A DNA stretch of 64,000 nt, from positions 1 through 64,000 of IMG/VR virus record IMGVR_UViG_3300031857_000124; one strand, 5' to 3'. Positions 36,188 to 44,265 of this stretch are shown piece by piece. The notes beneath the pieces were generated by a model, which saw nothing but the letters and a program-made list of their open reading frames with translations, was not told the DNA's origin and made no database searches. How positions within the stretch are numbered: position 1 is the stretch's first letter; each line of letters opens with the position of its first letter. The DNA comes from a virus. Made by a program: the position numbers and the translations under genes.

Positions 36188-36221
36188 CAACTCCTGGGCA
36201 ACGGCTCGGGAGTTGTTTTTT
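36188..36221 (+). terminator. intrinsic terminator just before gene at 36234
   Basis: Stem CAACTCCTG (36188-36196) with CGGGAGTTG (36207-36215), a 10-base loop GGCAACGGCT, then T6. The ATG of the next gene is 13 bases after the T run. Its geometry resembles the two kissing-loop attenuators, but the only upstream complement to its loop is 5 bases (AGCCG at 36143), which probably lies outside the transcript. Confidence 0.75.
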
Positions 36222-36233
36222 AAATGAACAATT

Positions 36234-36884
36234 ATGATACGAATAAAGATAGCCGACCCACTGTTCCCCGAGCTTTCGGAGTACAACCGATTACTTAGTG
36301 AGTTTAAGGGGCTGTTCCCCCACGTTTCAGTTACGGTCACAAGAAGGAGTTCTGATTACGCAATGTCCACTGCCTGTTTTACCGACTCCAGCACCGGCCG
36401 TATCGAAAGCTTCTTCTCAATCTACCCGCACTCCCCCAACGCCGCAGTTGGACAGGTTAAGGCCGATATAATGTCTGTGGTGCAGGGGATAAGGTCGTTT
36501 GGAGTCCCTGTTGAGTACATTGATTCGGTTCAAGAGCCGAGGGAGAGCCTTCACATAACAAGGGCAAGGCTGTCAGGGTGCGTGTCCATCAAGCAGATGG
36601 TGTCTATGCTGGAGGACGCTAACCACGAAAGGCTTCCGGAGGTGCTTTCATTCATTGAATCTAAGAGGGCATCGGGCGGCAGGCCGAGCAAGAGGTCTGT
36701 AGTTGATCTGATATTTTCGGGGGCTAAGGAGGAAAAGCGGGCGCAGCCAATGAGAACGGGGCTAGAGTGGGCGCAGGTCAAGTCCAGGTGGAAGGACCGT
36801 TTTCACGACTCTAAATTTGCTAAAACATACAAAAGTCTTGATGAATTTTGTACCTTTGCCACTGACCAGGAGTGTTCGCAATGA
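36234..36884 (+). CDS. hypothetical tail-region protein
   Basis: 216 residues. The mixed alpha/beta N-terminal half (IRIKIADPLFPELSEYNRLL, HVSVTVTRRSS) and basic C-terminal half include GGRPSKRSVVDLIFSG. No family is recognised. It lies just upstream of the tail fibre with an ATGA overlap and behind a terminator hairpin, so it may be a fibre assembly or attachment protein with controlled expression. Confidence 0.6.
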   Translation: MIRIKIADPLFPELSEYNRLLSEFKGLFPHVSVTVTRRSSDYAMSTACFTDSSTGRIESFFSIYPHSPNAAVGQVKADIMSVVQGIRSFGVPVEYIDSVQEPRESLHITRARLSGCVSIKQMVSMLEDANHERLPEVLSFIESKRASGGRPSKRSVVDLIFSGAKEEKRAQPMRTGLEWAQVKSRWKDRFHDSKFAKTYKSLDEFCTFATDQECSQ

Positions 36885-39544
36885 TAACAATAGACTCGGT
36901 AAGCACAATACAGATAGAGGGGAACGACATGGTGTCGTTTCTCGACGCGAATGGGGATTACATTCAAACGCTGAGTCAGGTTGTCCCAGACAACGCCCCG
37001 ACATACATTTCATACAGGTACGATAAGATTACGATTGCACAGGACCCCGGGACTGGCATTACGTTCTCCGTGTACGCCATCACGGCAGTGGGCGGAAACT
37101 CGTTCCCTGCCCTGACTTTTAAGGATACATCAGACACCGTTCTTGCCAAAACAAGGGAGGTGTACAGGCTGCTTGTTACATCTGTCTTCAAGGGTTGCTG
37201 CGACTGCGGGGATACAACCCCGGAGTGTGCGATTCAGTACGAGGTGGGGGATATAACCCAACCGGGCAAGTTCTCTTACGATGGGGCAACGATCAAGTTT
37301 TCATACACCACGGCGAACAATCAGGACTTCACAAACTTTTACCCAATAGTTCAGGACGGATCTTGGGTGTTTTTATTCAGCAAAACAGATCCAACGGTTT
37401 ACGCCGTGGTTCAGCTGTCAGGGTATACCGACGGGGTAACCTGTGCGATATTTACAGCAACAGAGCTCGACTCCAACGGAACCCCGTTTGTTGAAGGGAC
37501 TCAGTTCTGCGTGGATTTCACAAGCGTAGGGGGCAACCTTGTTCAGGGCTTCCAAGACGTTCTTGATATCGATTCTGTTTTGACATCAGACAATGATATT
37601 GATACGTCTGGGTACAGATTTAAGTTCTCCAACACTTACGAGTTCAGTGCGGAGTCCACATCGGGGGAGGAGATAGCCGTTGGTGCTGGCTACGTAAGGG
37701 TTAAGACCCCTAACTACGGCACGGCAACTACGGGAATGGTGCTGGCCCTTGATGGGGCTGGGAATGTGGAGTACATCACCCCGCCGGCCGGAACGGGCAC
37801 CGTTACATCTATAGAGGTGAGCGGCGGAACGGGTATATCTGTGTCTCCTGCTGGTCCGATAACTACATCAGGTACATTTACAGTAACTAATACTGCTCCA
37901 GATCAGGTGGTTGTACTTACTGCAGGTACGGGTATATCTATTTCGGGTACATATCCCTCATTTACTATTGCGGGTACAGATTCACTTTTGTATGGTGTAG
38001 CATCAGGGACAAATAACTATACTGTAACTATTACTGGGGTTACAGCCTACACAGCTGGTGATGCCTATATAATTAAGTTTACAAATGGTAATGATAATGA
38101 CTCTGATATTGACATTAACGGACTAGGTATCAAGACTTTAGTCAAAGAGTTTAATGTACAGCTTACTGGGGGAGACATTGTATCAGGGCAACAGTTAATC
38201 ATCATGTATGATGGTACTAACTTCCAGACTCTTGGAGTAGCTCCTAACCAACTATTTGCTTATGTAACTAATGATGATTCAGTTACTATAACCAAGGGTC
38301 AGCCAGTATATGCATTTGGCGCAGCTGGTAACAGGATGAGTGTTAAACTTGCTGCTAATACTTCAGATGCAACATCTGCTCAAACGGTTGGTGTAGTTTT
38401 TTCTAATTCTATTGCAGCCGGACAAAAAGGATTTATTATTACTCAGGGTGTTATATCAGGATTAAATACTAGTATGTATAGTCCTGGTAATCAGTTATAC
38501 TTAGGTTCAACAGCAGGTTCTCTTACTAACGTCAAACCATATGCACCTAACCATCTTGTATATATAGGTATTGTAGAAAGGGCAAACGCAGGTAACGGTC
38601 AGATTTACATTAAGCCTCAAAATGGATATGAGTTAGATGAACTTCATAATGTTCAGGCACAAACACCCACTGTAAATGATGTTTTATATTATTTTGGAGG
38701 AAGTCCTGGTCAGTGGAAGACAGCTTCTATATCCACTATTCTTGGTTATACACCATTAAGTGCTGCCATTACATCACTTAATGCTTTAACGGATGCTTCT
38801 CAAACATTTGCTATAGGGACAACTGGTACAGACTTTAATATTAGCTCTGCCACCTCAACACATACCTTTAACCTTCCGACCGCTTCAGCAACCAACAGGG
38901 GGGCTCTTTCTTCAACCGACTGGTCCACGTTTAACTCTAAGGAGCCGGCGATATCTGCGGGCACGACCCTGCAGTATTGGAGAGGGGATAAGTCTTGGCA
39001 AACCCTTGACACCCTTGCTGTTCCAGAGAATTCGAATCTGTATTTTACCGACTCAAGGGCAAGATCGGCAATATCCCTCACCACAACCGGCACCAGCGGC
39101 GCGGCTACGTACAACAGTTCCACGGGGGTGCTGAATGTTCCCCAGTACACCGGAAGCGTCCCTTACATCTTTGGCACCCACGCGGTTAATGCTGTTATTG
39201 GGGCTGGAGCAACCCTGTATTGGACAAACCGGATCACGGGTGCAGGAGCCGGAACACTGGCTCAGAGGCAGTCATCCATGACCTTTAGCGGTACGGCGTC
39301 TCATCTTCAGGTTCGAACCTCTACGACTCAGCCTGTTTCAGGAGCTTTGACGTTTACGGTTCAAAAAAACGGCGTAGACACCGCTCTTGTTCTTGTGATT
39401 GCCGCCGGATCAGCCGCCGGGGTGTACGATAACGTTATTAATACGTTTACCTTTGTAGACGGAGACCTGATCAGTTTCAAGGGCGTGAACAGCGCTACTG
39501 GAAATAGCGCGGGTCTTTACGATATCCAATTCAACTGCAACTAA
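36881..39544 (+). CDS. tail fibre / receptor-binding protein
   Basis: 887 residues from ATG 36881. The N-terminal 300 residues attach to the virion and contain a CCDCGDTTPEC cysteine cluster. Repeats such as TSIEVSGGTGISVSPAGP and VLTAGTGISISGTYPSF follow. Then comes the block TDFNISSATSTHTFNLPTAS, STDWSTFNSKEP, LQYWRGDKSWQTL, typical of flavobacterial phage fibres. The last 130 residues look like a beta jelly-roll receptor head. Bases 37855-38870 are clearly AT-richer with different codon use from both flanks, indicating a swapped module. It determines host range. Confidence 0.82.
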   Translation: MITIDSVSTIQIEGNDMVSFLDANGDYIQTLSQVVPDNAPTYISYRYDKITIAQDPGTGITFSVYAITAVGGNSFPALTFKDTSDTVLAKTREVYRLLVTSVFKGCCDCGDTTPECAIQYEVGDITQPGKFSYDGATIKFSYTTANNQDFTNFYPIVQDGSWVFLFSKTDPTVYAVVQLSGYTDGVTCAIFTATELDSNGTPFVEGTQFCVDFTSVGGNLVQGFQDVLDIDSVLTSDNDIDTSGYRFKFSNTYEFSAESTSGEEIAVGAGYVRVKTPNYGTATTGMVLALDGAGNVEYITPPAGTGTVTSIEVSGGTGISVSPAGPITTSGTFTVTNTAPDQVVVLTAGTGISISGTYPSFTIAGTDSLLYGVASGTNNYTVTITGVTAYTAGDAYIIKFTNGNDNDSDIDINGLGIKTLVKEFNVQLTGGDIVSGQQLIIMYDGTNFQTLGVAPNQLFAYVTNDDSVTITKGQPVYAFGAAGNRMSVKLAANTSDATSAQTVGVVFSNSIAAGQKGFIITQGVISGLNTSMYSPGNQLYLGSTAGSLTNVKPYAPNHLVYIGIVERANAGNGQIYIKPQNGYELDELHNVQAQTPTVNDVLYYFGGSPGQWKTASISTILGYTPLSAAITSLNALTDASQTFAIGTTGTDFNISSATSTHTFNLPTASATNRGALSSTDWSTFNSKEPAISAGTTLQYWRGDKSWQTLDTLAVPENSNLYFTDSRARSAISLTTTGTSGAATYNSSTGVLNVPQYTGSVPYIFGTHAVNAVIGAGATLYWTNRITGAGAGTLAQRQSSMTFSGTASHLQVRTSTTQPVSGALTFTVQKNGVDTALVLVIAAGSAAGVYDNVINTFTFVDGDLISFKGVNSATGNSAGLYDIQFNCN

Positions 39545-39816
39545 TGGCTTATACATTCACAAAAACCGGATCTACATGGTCCTTCAGGGTCGGAACGATC
39601 ACTCTTGGTCTTAACGAGAATCTGCCGTCTCACCTTGAGGTTATCAACCTTCTTAACGACGCCACAAACGGCACATCTTACCGGGATTACATGGAGAGTC
39701 TTTTGACTTGGGAAAACTCTGTATCCGGCTCCGCTCTGCAGGCCTTTCGGGACGTGTTCGGTCTGTACGCTATCGACCCTCCGGCTCCACCTATTGAAAT
39801 TGATCCAAATCAATAA
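39544..39816 (+). CDS. hypothetical protein after tail fibre
   Basis: 90 residues, start overlapping the fibre stop (TAATG). An N-terminal beta segment (TKTGSTWSFRVGTITLGL) and a helical rest (SYRDYMESLLTWENSVSG), ending in a Pro/Asp-rich tail. Similar short proteins after fibre genes often act as fibre chaperones or cap proteins, but the sequence gives no direct evidence. Confidence 0.58.
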   Translation: MAYTFTKTGSTWSFRVGTITLGLNENLPSHLEVINLLNDATNGTSYRDYMESLLTWENSVSGSALQAFRDVFGLYAIDPPAPPIEIDPNQ

Positions 39817-39818
39817 TT

Positions 39819-40229
39819 ATGAACAAGAATCTCAAAAAGCTGATCTACAAGCTCAATCTTTATGACGGAGTGTGGTCGATCCCTCTTTCCTTCCTGATAT
39901 TTTTTCTGGTCGGCAAATACTCTTACGAGTACTTCAATTCGCCCCTGATCTCCGTGGAGTATTATCAGGTGGTGTTTATGGCTGCTATGATCATGGTTTT
40001 CGGCAACTTCGTTGTATTTTTGGGCCTCAATCTCAACTTCAGAAGCTTGCAACGCTACTTCTATAGCAGAGAGATAAAAGACCACGTCCAATACTCATTA
40101 AGCACATGGCAACGGATAAAGCTGTACGTTTTTGTTTACTCATTCTTTTTCTGTGCATTCCTGTTTTTGGTCTGGATGCTTCTGACGGTTACTGCGTCAG
40201 GGCTACCGCAGACTATTATGTCGGAGTAA
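39819..40229 (+). CDS. three-helix membrane protein, probable holin
   Basis: 136 residues with three membrane helices: VWSIPLSFLIFFLVGKY, QVVFMAAMIMVFGNFVVFLG and LYVFVYSFFFCAFLFLVWML. That topology suits a class I holin that opens the inner membrane at a set time. It sits immediately before the CHAP endolysin and overlaps it by 124 bases, so helix three and the lysin signal peptide are read from the same DNA in different frames. Confidence 0.7.
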   Translation: MNKNLKKLIYKLNLYDGVWSIPLSFLIFFLVGKYSYEYFNSPLISVEYYQVVFMAAMIMVFGNFVVFLGLNLNFRSLQRYFYSREIKDHVQYSLSTWQRIKLYVFVYSFFFCAFLFLVWMLLTVTASGLPQTIMSE

Positions 40230-40681
40230 CAGAAAAGGGAGGAAACAACCGGGGGTTTACAAGTAAGGCCCTTCAGGAAGAGCTCAAGAACGCGGGTTGG
40301 CAGCCCGGACACGCATGGTGCGCGTACTTTGTCAAGGCAATGCTTGACGATTGCGGTATTCCGAATACGGTTACCGGATGGTCTCCTACGGCATACAATC
40401 GAAAAGACGTCATCTACACCGATGGTCGGTTTCAGAAGTCATTCAGCGACAACGACGTTCTTGTTGCCACATACACTTATCAGAGTTTTGTCGGTAAGCG
40501 ATTCAAAGGGATCGGTCATACCGGTGTTGTGGATAAAATCGGGAAGTATTCGATTCGAGCAATCGAGGGGAACACCAATGACCAAGGCATGCGGGACAGC
40601 AGGGCCGGAGACGGGGTTTACATAAAGATTCGTCCCCTGACCCGGAACGTCCATATCACTCGCTGGGGCAAGAGGCGTTAA
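40106..40681 (+). CDS. secreted CHAP-domain endolysin
   Basis: 191 residues. An N-terminal signal peptide (VRFCLLILFLCIPVFGLDA) precedes a CHAP amidase/peptidase domain. Catalytic Cys 72 is in HAWCAYF, His 138 in GIGHTGVV, and the Glu 154/Asn 156 pair in AIEGNTN. It cuts peptidoglycan in the periplasm; a signal sequence implies Sec export, with the holin permitting release or activation. No ATG or GTG occurs in frame between 40106 and the CHAP domain, so the overlap with the holin-like gene is real. The end overlaps the convergent spanin-like gene by 4 bases. Confidence 0.88.
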   Translation: MATDKAVRFCLLILFLCIPVFGLDASDGYCVRATADYYVGVTEKGGNNRGFTSKALQEELKNAGWQPGHAWCAYFVKAMLDDCGIPNTVTGWSPTAYNRKDVIYTDGRFQKSFSDNDVLVATYTYQSFVGKRFKGIGHTGVVDKIGKYSIRAIEGNTNDQGMRDSRAGDGVYIKIRPLTRNVHITRWGKRR

Positions 40682-41118
40682 AGGAAGAAGTAGATGAATG
40701 CCGCTCCGGCGGTAGCTACCCCGGCATAGCATTTCCAGAAGATCTTTTTTCGGCGCTCTGACTTCATGGCGCTTGTTTCAGACTCAAGCCTCCTCTGTAG
40801 GTACTCGATGTTCTTTTCCAGAGACTCAATGGTTGCCCGATCGTTCTCCAAGGACTCAGAGCACAGCTTGTTGTTTTCTAGCGCAAGTTCAAGAGCCACC
40901 TCTGCTGCACGCAACTGCTCTTTGTACATTCGAATTCTCTCAGACCTCGCATCCAAGCTGATCTTGTCCTGACGGATTGTTTCTGCGGCTGCAGACACAA
41001 CCTCTTGAGCTTCCCTTGGAATCTTCGGAGCATCATTCACTTGGCTGAAGCCTGCCTGAGCGATACTCATTGAGAAGATAAGTCCAAGAATTGTTGTAAG
41101 TCTTCTGAAGTGAATCAT
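40678..41118 (-). CDS. spanin-like protein with signal peptide and C-terminal TM
   Basis: 146 residues from ATG 41118; the longer frame to 41307 overlaps the neighbour and lacks a signal-like start. A signal peptide (RLTTILGLIFSMSIAQA), a long periplasmic coiled coil with four heptads (SLENDRATIESLEKNIEYLQ) and a C-terminal membrane segment (YAGVATAGAAFIYFFL). No lipobox Cys is present, so it is not a standard o-spanin or u-spanin. It starts inside the N-anchored protein encoded at 41431, and the overlapping pair resembles Rz/Rz1. It probably joins inner and outer membranes in the last step of lysis. Confidence 0.62.
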   Translation of the reverse strand: MIHFRRLTTILGLIFSMSIAQAGFSQVNDAPKIPREAQEVVSAAAETIRQDKISLDARSERIRMYKEQLRAAEVALELALENNKLCSESLENDRATIESLEKNIEYLQRRLESETSAMKSERRKKIFWKCYAGVATAGAAFIYFFL

Positions 41119-41431
41119 TGGATAGATGAGGTATTTGTGAAACAAATGTTCTGGAGTTCTTGATCCTGAGGAATTCCTGTTCCTCTCTCTGTTTATCGTA
41201 GACGATAAAAGAGTCGATAGCAGCCTTGGTTTGGAGTACAACCTGAGTGTTTTGTTGCATCTCTTGGTAGTAGCCCTCATTGATTTCGCGGAGCCTTTCA
41301 ATGGCAATCCTTTCGGTTTGGTTCTCAGTCCTCACCGATCCTATGTTGTAGACCAAGAAGAAGGTCCCAAACAGGACAGCCACAACCAGGGCAAGGATGA
41401 TCAGTGTGTATATGTTTTTCGTCTTGTCCAT
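41033..41431 (-). CDS. i-spanin-like membrane protein
   Basis: 132 residues. The N-terminal anchor (YTLIILALVVAVLFGTFFLV) is followed by a periplasmic coiled coil (ERLREINEGYYQEMQQNTQV), the topology of inner-membrane spanins (Rz). The next gene begins 86 bases before its end in another frame. Its -7 box TAAATTTG is only four bases from the ATG. Located opposite to and convergent with holin and endolysin, an unusual arrangement for a lysis cassette. Confidence 0.65.
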   Translation of the reverse strand: MDKTKNIYTLIILALVVAVLFGTFFLVYNIGSVRTENQTERIAIERLREINEGYYQEMQQNTQVVLQTKAAIDSFIVYDKQREEQEFLRIKNSRTFVSQIPHLSNDSLQKTYNNSWTYLLNEYRSGRLQPSE

Positions 41432-41588
41432 AGTACAAATTTACTCAAAATTTGCATACCCCAAGTCTTCCCACACAGGAGATTCGTTCATTGTTTTTTT
41501 TCTTGCAAATTTAATGGTATTCCCGCAGGTATTCTTGCAAGAAGTTCACTACCTTTGATGTAGCACATTCACAGTGCGTATAATTAAT
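41432..41588. promoter_or_regulatory. divergent promoter region
   Basis: Between the spanin pair (minus) and the DUF1064 nuclease (plus). Leftward: TAAATTTG immediately before the ATG at 41431. Rightward: TACCTTTG near 41552 with TTG upstream. A run of eight T near 41490 is also present. No gene is seen here. Confidence 0.55.
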
Positions 41589-42104
41589 ATGCCAAGACGG
41601 AACTCAAGAACGCGGTCTAACACGGTAAGGAAGGCCGGCCCCAAGAAGGGGAGCGGTGGGAAAATAAGATCCACACAAAAGATTGTTGATGGCATACAGT
41701 TCAAGTCAATGCTTGAGGTGTTCACTTACAGAAAGCTGCTTGAGTATGAACTCAGGTTTGAGTATGAAAAGAAACGGTTCGTGGTTATGCCTGGGTTTGA
41801 CTACCCTGAGTGTTCGTGGGAAAGCAAACCAAGTGGGGACTACGAGGACAAGGGGCATGGAAGGGTGAGGGACATTACCTACACCCCGGACTTTGTGGGG
41901 TATGATTTGCACGGCAATATGCAGTGGGTTATAGAGTGCAAGGGCTTCGCCAACGAGCGCTTCCCCAACACGTGGAAGCTGTTTAAGCAGACCCTTATCC
42001 GGGAGGGGAATCCTGTTCCGCTGTACCTCCCAAAAAACCAAAAGCAGGTGCTTGAATCGATTGAGAAAATATTGCTCTTAGGCAATCCAACCCCTCTCCC
42101 TTGA
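41589..42104 (+). CDS. DUF1064-type phage endonuclease
   Basis: 171 residues from ATG 41589 (a GTG at 41574 is possible). A basic N-terminus (RTRSNTVRKAGPKKGSGGKI) is followed by the compact PD-(D/E)XK-like nuclease core: RDITYTPDFVGYD (Asp), WVIECKGFANERFP (Glu, Lys). This is the DUF1064 pattern, related to T7 endonuclease I-like resolvases. A role in branch resolution or DNA repair during replication or packaging is likely. Its 3' end overlaps the convergent HNH gene by 27 bases. Confidence 0.75.
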   Translation: MPRRNSRTRSNTVRKAGPKKGSGGKIRSTQKIVDGIQFKSMLEVFTYRKLLEYELRFEYEKKRFVVMPGFDYPECSWESKPSGDYEDKGHGRVRDITYTPDFVGYDLHGNMQWVIECKGFANERFPNTWKLFKQTLIREGNPVPLYLPKNQKQVLESIEKILLLGNPTPLP

Positions 42105-42449
42105 TTCTTTAGGGTGTCGTTCTACATACTCGTGGCAGTTCCTACACAGGGCCATCCATGTTTTAACGTTTAAGTAGTTCTGACCCCTCCTGTGTACGTG
42201 GTGTACGTCAGTGGACCTCAAGAAGCATCCTTGCAGATTTAGTTTGCACTGCGGGTGGTTTTTGAGGAACACATCACGAAGTGCGTAGTACGCCCTGTCT
42301 TCTTTCTTCTTCTTTTCGCTTACCTTGTTTATCCTGTTTTTAGTTCCATGGGCGATCTTGCACTCCGTGTTACCACAGGTGACTTCCATGGTGCTGTACT
42401 TTGGGGTAAATGGTGCTTTGCACACCCTACACAACTTTGCTTTTTTCAT
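42078..42449 (-). CDS. HNH / NinG-like nuclease
   Basis: 123 residues. The N-terminal zinc knuckle (CRVCKAPFTPKYS, CGNTECK) resembles the lambda NinG start. The HNH core has STDVHHVHRRGQNYLN, TWMALCRNCHEYVERHP. It probably nicks DNA at recombination intermediates. Convergent with the DUF1064 nuclease, so both serve recombination. The TnpB element begins about 20 bases upstream of its start. Confidence 0.75.
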   Translation of the reverse strand: MKKAKLCRVCKAPFTPKYSTMEVTCGNTECKIAHGTKNRINKVSEKKKKEDRAYYALRDVFLKNHPQCKLNLQGCFLRSTDVHHVHRRGQNYLNVKTWMALCRNCHEYVERHPKESRERGWIA

Positions 42450-42538
42450 AGGTGTTTCGGCAAAGAAACTTATTCATCTTTAGTGAATGGGAGGAATTGC
42501 CGCCTCAAAGTTAAATTAAATTTTGGTATTTCAAACGA

Positions 42539-43639
42539 ATGAACTATATTTGTTCCGTGAAACTGACATTGCAGATAAAATTGCTGCCTGATAATAAACA
42601 GGCAAATGCTCTCAAAGATACTTTGAAGGAGTGTAATACCGCCTGTAATGAAATTTCCAAACGGTGTTTTGAGAAAAAGATTTGGGGGCAATATAGAATC
42701 CATCACGAAGTTTACTATTCTGTAAAATCCTCTTTCAATCTTTCCTCTCAAATGGTTGTAAGATGTATTTCTAAGGTTGCTGACAGCTACAAGTTGGATA
42801 AGAAGGTTCAACGAATATTTAAGCAGTTTGGCAGCATTGCTTATGATAGCAGGATTCTTACCTATAAACAATCCGAAGTATCTATTTGGACTGTTGAAGG
42901 TAGATTGAAAATTCCTTTTGTTTGCCACAACCCCCAATACATTCCATACATTAAAGGCGAAGCGGATTTGGTTTACAAGAAGGGTAAATTTTACATTTTT
43001 CAAACTGTTGAAGTTCCCGAAGAAGATATAAAAGATATTGAGGAATTTATCGGTTGCGATTTTGGACAAACAGATATTTGCACTCTGTCCGATGGCACTA
43101 ATTTTAATTCTGAACAACTTAAAAAGATTCGTAAAAAATATTCTAAAGTAAGAGCTTCGGTTCAATCCAAAGGCACTAAAGGAAGCAAGAAACTTCTGAA
43201 ACGGCTTGGCGGGAGAGAACGAAGATTCGCTACAATTTCTAACCATACAGTTAGTAAACAGATAGTAGCTAAAGCCAAAGAAGAAAATAAAGGCATAGCT
43301 ATTGAGGATTTGAGTAAAATTAGATTTACCGCAAAGCCAAAAAGCAAAGCACAAAAGACAGAACTTAACCGTTGGAGCTTCTATCAGCTTCGTCGATTTC
43401 TGACATACAAAGCGTTGCTTAATGGCATTAAACTTGCGGTAATTCCACCTGCTTATACTTCTCAAACTTGCTCTGTTTGTTTGCATATTGGTAAAAGAGT
43501 AGCGAAAAAATTTACTTGTGAAAACTGCGGAAATATTTCTGATGCAGACGAAAACGCTGCTAAGAATATTTCTGCATGGGGTGTCGCTGTAAATACGCCC
43601 GAAAAGAATAATATGTTTTGCTCTCTGCATTCGTGTTAA
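42539..43639 (+). CDS. tnpB: TnpB RNA-guided nuclease
   Basis: 366 residues, a typical TnpB length. The split RuvC site is intact: Asp 174 (GCDFGQTDI), Glu 256 (GIAIEDLSK), Asp 335/337 (SDADENAAKNIS). The four-Cys zinc ribbon is present (Cys 311, 314, 327, 330). TnpB uses an omega-RNA from the right end to cut DNA matching a guide just outside the element. Here that guide would come from about 43679 onward, i.e. the end of the zincin-like gene. It is flanked by both end hairpins, lacks tnpA, and is AT-richer than the phage. Confidence 0.9.
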   Translation: MNYICSVKLTLQIKLLPDNKQANALKDTLKECNTACNEISKRCFEKKIWGQYRIHHEVYYSVKSSFNLSSQMVVRCISKVADSYKLDKKVQRIFKQFGSIAYDSRILTYKQSEVSIWTVEGRLKIPFVCHNPQYIPYIKGEADLVYKKGKFYIFQTVEVPEEDIKDIEEFIGCDFGQTDICTLSDGTNFNSEQLKKIRKKYSKVRASVQSKGTKGSKKLLKRLGGRERRFATISNHTVSKQIVAKAKEENKGIAIEDLSKIRFTAKPKSKAQKTELNRWSFYQLRRFLTYKALLNGIKLAVIPPAYTSQTCSVCLHIGKRVAKKFTCENCGNISDADENAAKNISAWGVAVNTPEKNNMFCSLHSC

Positions 43640-43678
43640 TTCTTAAGCCTATTGGTCTTTAGCCAATGGGTAGTTTAC
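43640..43678 (+). ncRNA. 3' end of putative omega-RNA / right end
   Basis: The segment after the tnpB stop holds the end hairpin of form AAGCC-TATTGG-tctttag-CCAATGG-GTAGTTTAC. In IS200/IS605 elements the omega-RNA overlaps the 3' part of tnpB and ends at the right-end boundary, with the guide beginning in flanking DNA. Inferred from family; no transcript start can be seen. Confidence 0.5.
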
Positions 43679-43679
43679 T

Positions 43680-44111
43680 TCAGTTTTTTGGAAATTCAGT
43701 TCCTCCCCCCACAGGCTCTGGCTCATTAATTTTTTTGAAGTGCCTTGCGTAAATGGCGTTGGTGTACTCTTCCGCCCATGTGACCACGTCTTCTTCGTGG
43801 TTGTCTACATCCCAACTGTGTATCAGTAAAGACATATGGATCATTTCGTGGTTAATCAGGGTAACATCCCGGTAATCACCGTGCAGTGCGGATCTGTTAA
43901 TAAATACAAAGGGCAAAGGATCGGTATTCAACAGGGTGTCCTTAGGATCGTAGTTGGCAAAACCATCTATGTAGGTACCCCCCTCAGCTATCCTGTTAAT
44001 ACATTCGATCTTGCTGACCCCGTGCATCTCCTGGACACTGTAGTAATCAAACAGTTCTACGGCATTATTCCCAATGAGTAGAACAAACTGTGCATAGTAT
44101 ATCACTTCCAT
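43680..44111 (-). CDS. zincin-like metallopeptidase
   Basis: 143 residues. A zinc-binding motif NHEMIHMSLLIH fits HExxH with a downstream acidic residue in HEEDVVTWAEEY. The N-terminal region has YIDGFANYD and PFVFINRSALH. No signal peptide. Possible role in processing phage or host proteins. The stop codon lies 2 bases from the TnpB element's right end, so the C-terminal few residues may come from the insertion junction. It is the first of three AT-rich accessory genes. Confidence 0.62.
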   Translation of the reverse strand: MEVIYYAQFVLLIGNNAVELFDYYSVQEMHGVSKIECINRIAEGGTYIDGFANYDPKDTLLNTDPLPFVFINRSALHGDYRDVTLINHEMIHMSLLIHSWDVDNHEEDVVTWAEEYTNAIYARHFKKINEPEPVGGGTEFPKN

Positions 44112-44265
44112 TCTGTCAAGTTATATGTTTACTTTTTATAGCCCTATACTGAAATTTATATCCATCTCCACTCTGTCTATCTTGTATGAATTTAATTCTT
44201 CCTATCTACTGTTTTTGGATATAGGAGGAAGGTTTTATTCGCCTATATGTAAGTTAGCGGTAATG

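Larger units (their letters stand above)
42470..43678 (+). mobile_element. TnpB-only IS200/IS605-like element
   Basis: The left hairpin (ATTCA 42472-42476, loop TCTTTAG, TGAAT 42484-42488, then GGGAGG) and the right hairpin (CCTATTGG 43648-43655, loop TCTTTAG, CCAATGGG 43663-43670, then TAGTTTAC) share the same 7-base loop and a GGG flank. Matching end hairpins are what TnpA transposases recognise in IS605-type elements, and the right end resembles known IS200/IS605 ends. Only tnpB lies between; no TnpA gene is present, so movement needs a TnpA in trans. The right end doubles as the expected omega-RNA 3' end. Confidence 0.78.

Noticed and set aside
36138-36206. Third kissing-loop attenuator before ATG 36234.
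   Set aside because: Only 5 bases of loop complement were found and they probably lie upstream of the transcript start.
42470-43630. 386-codon minus-strand frame across the TnpB gene.
   Set aside because: TnpB on the plus strand has all catalytic and zinc residues; the opposite frame is Phe/Asn-rich noise.
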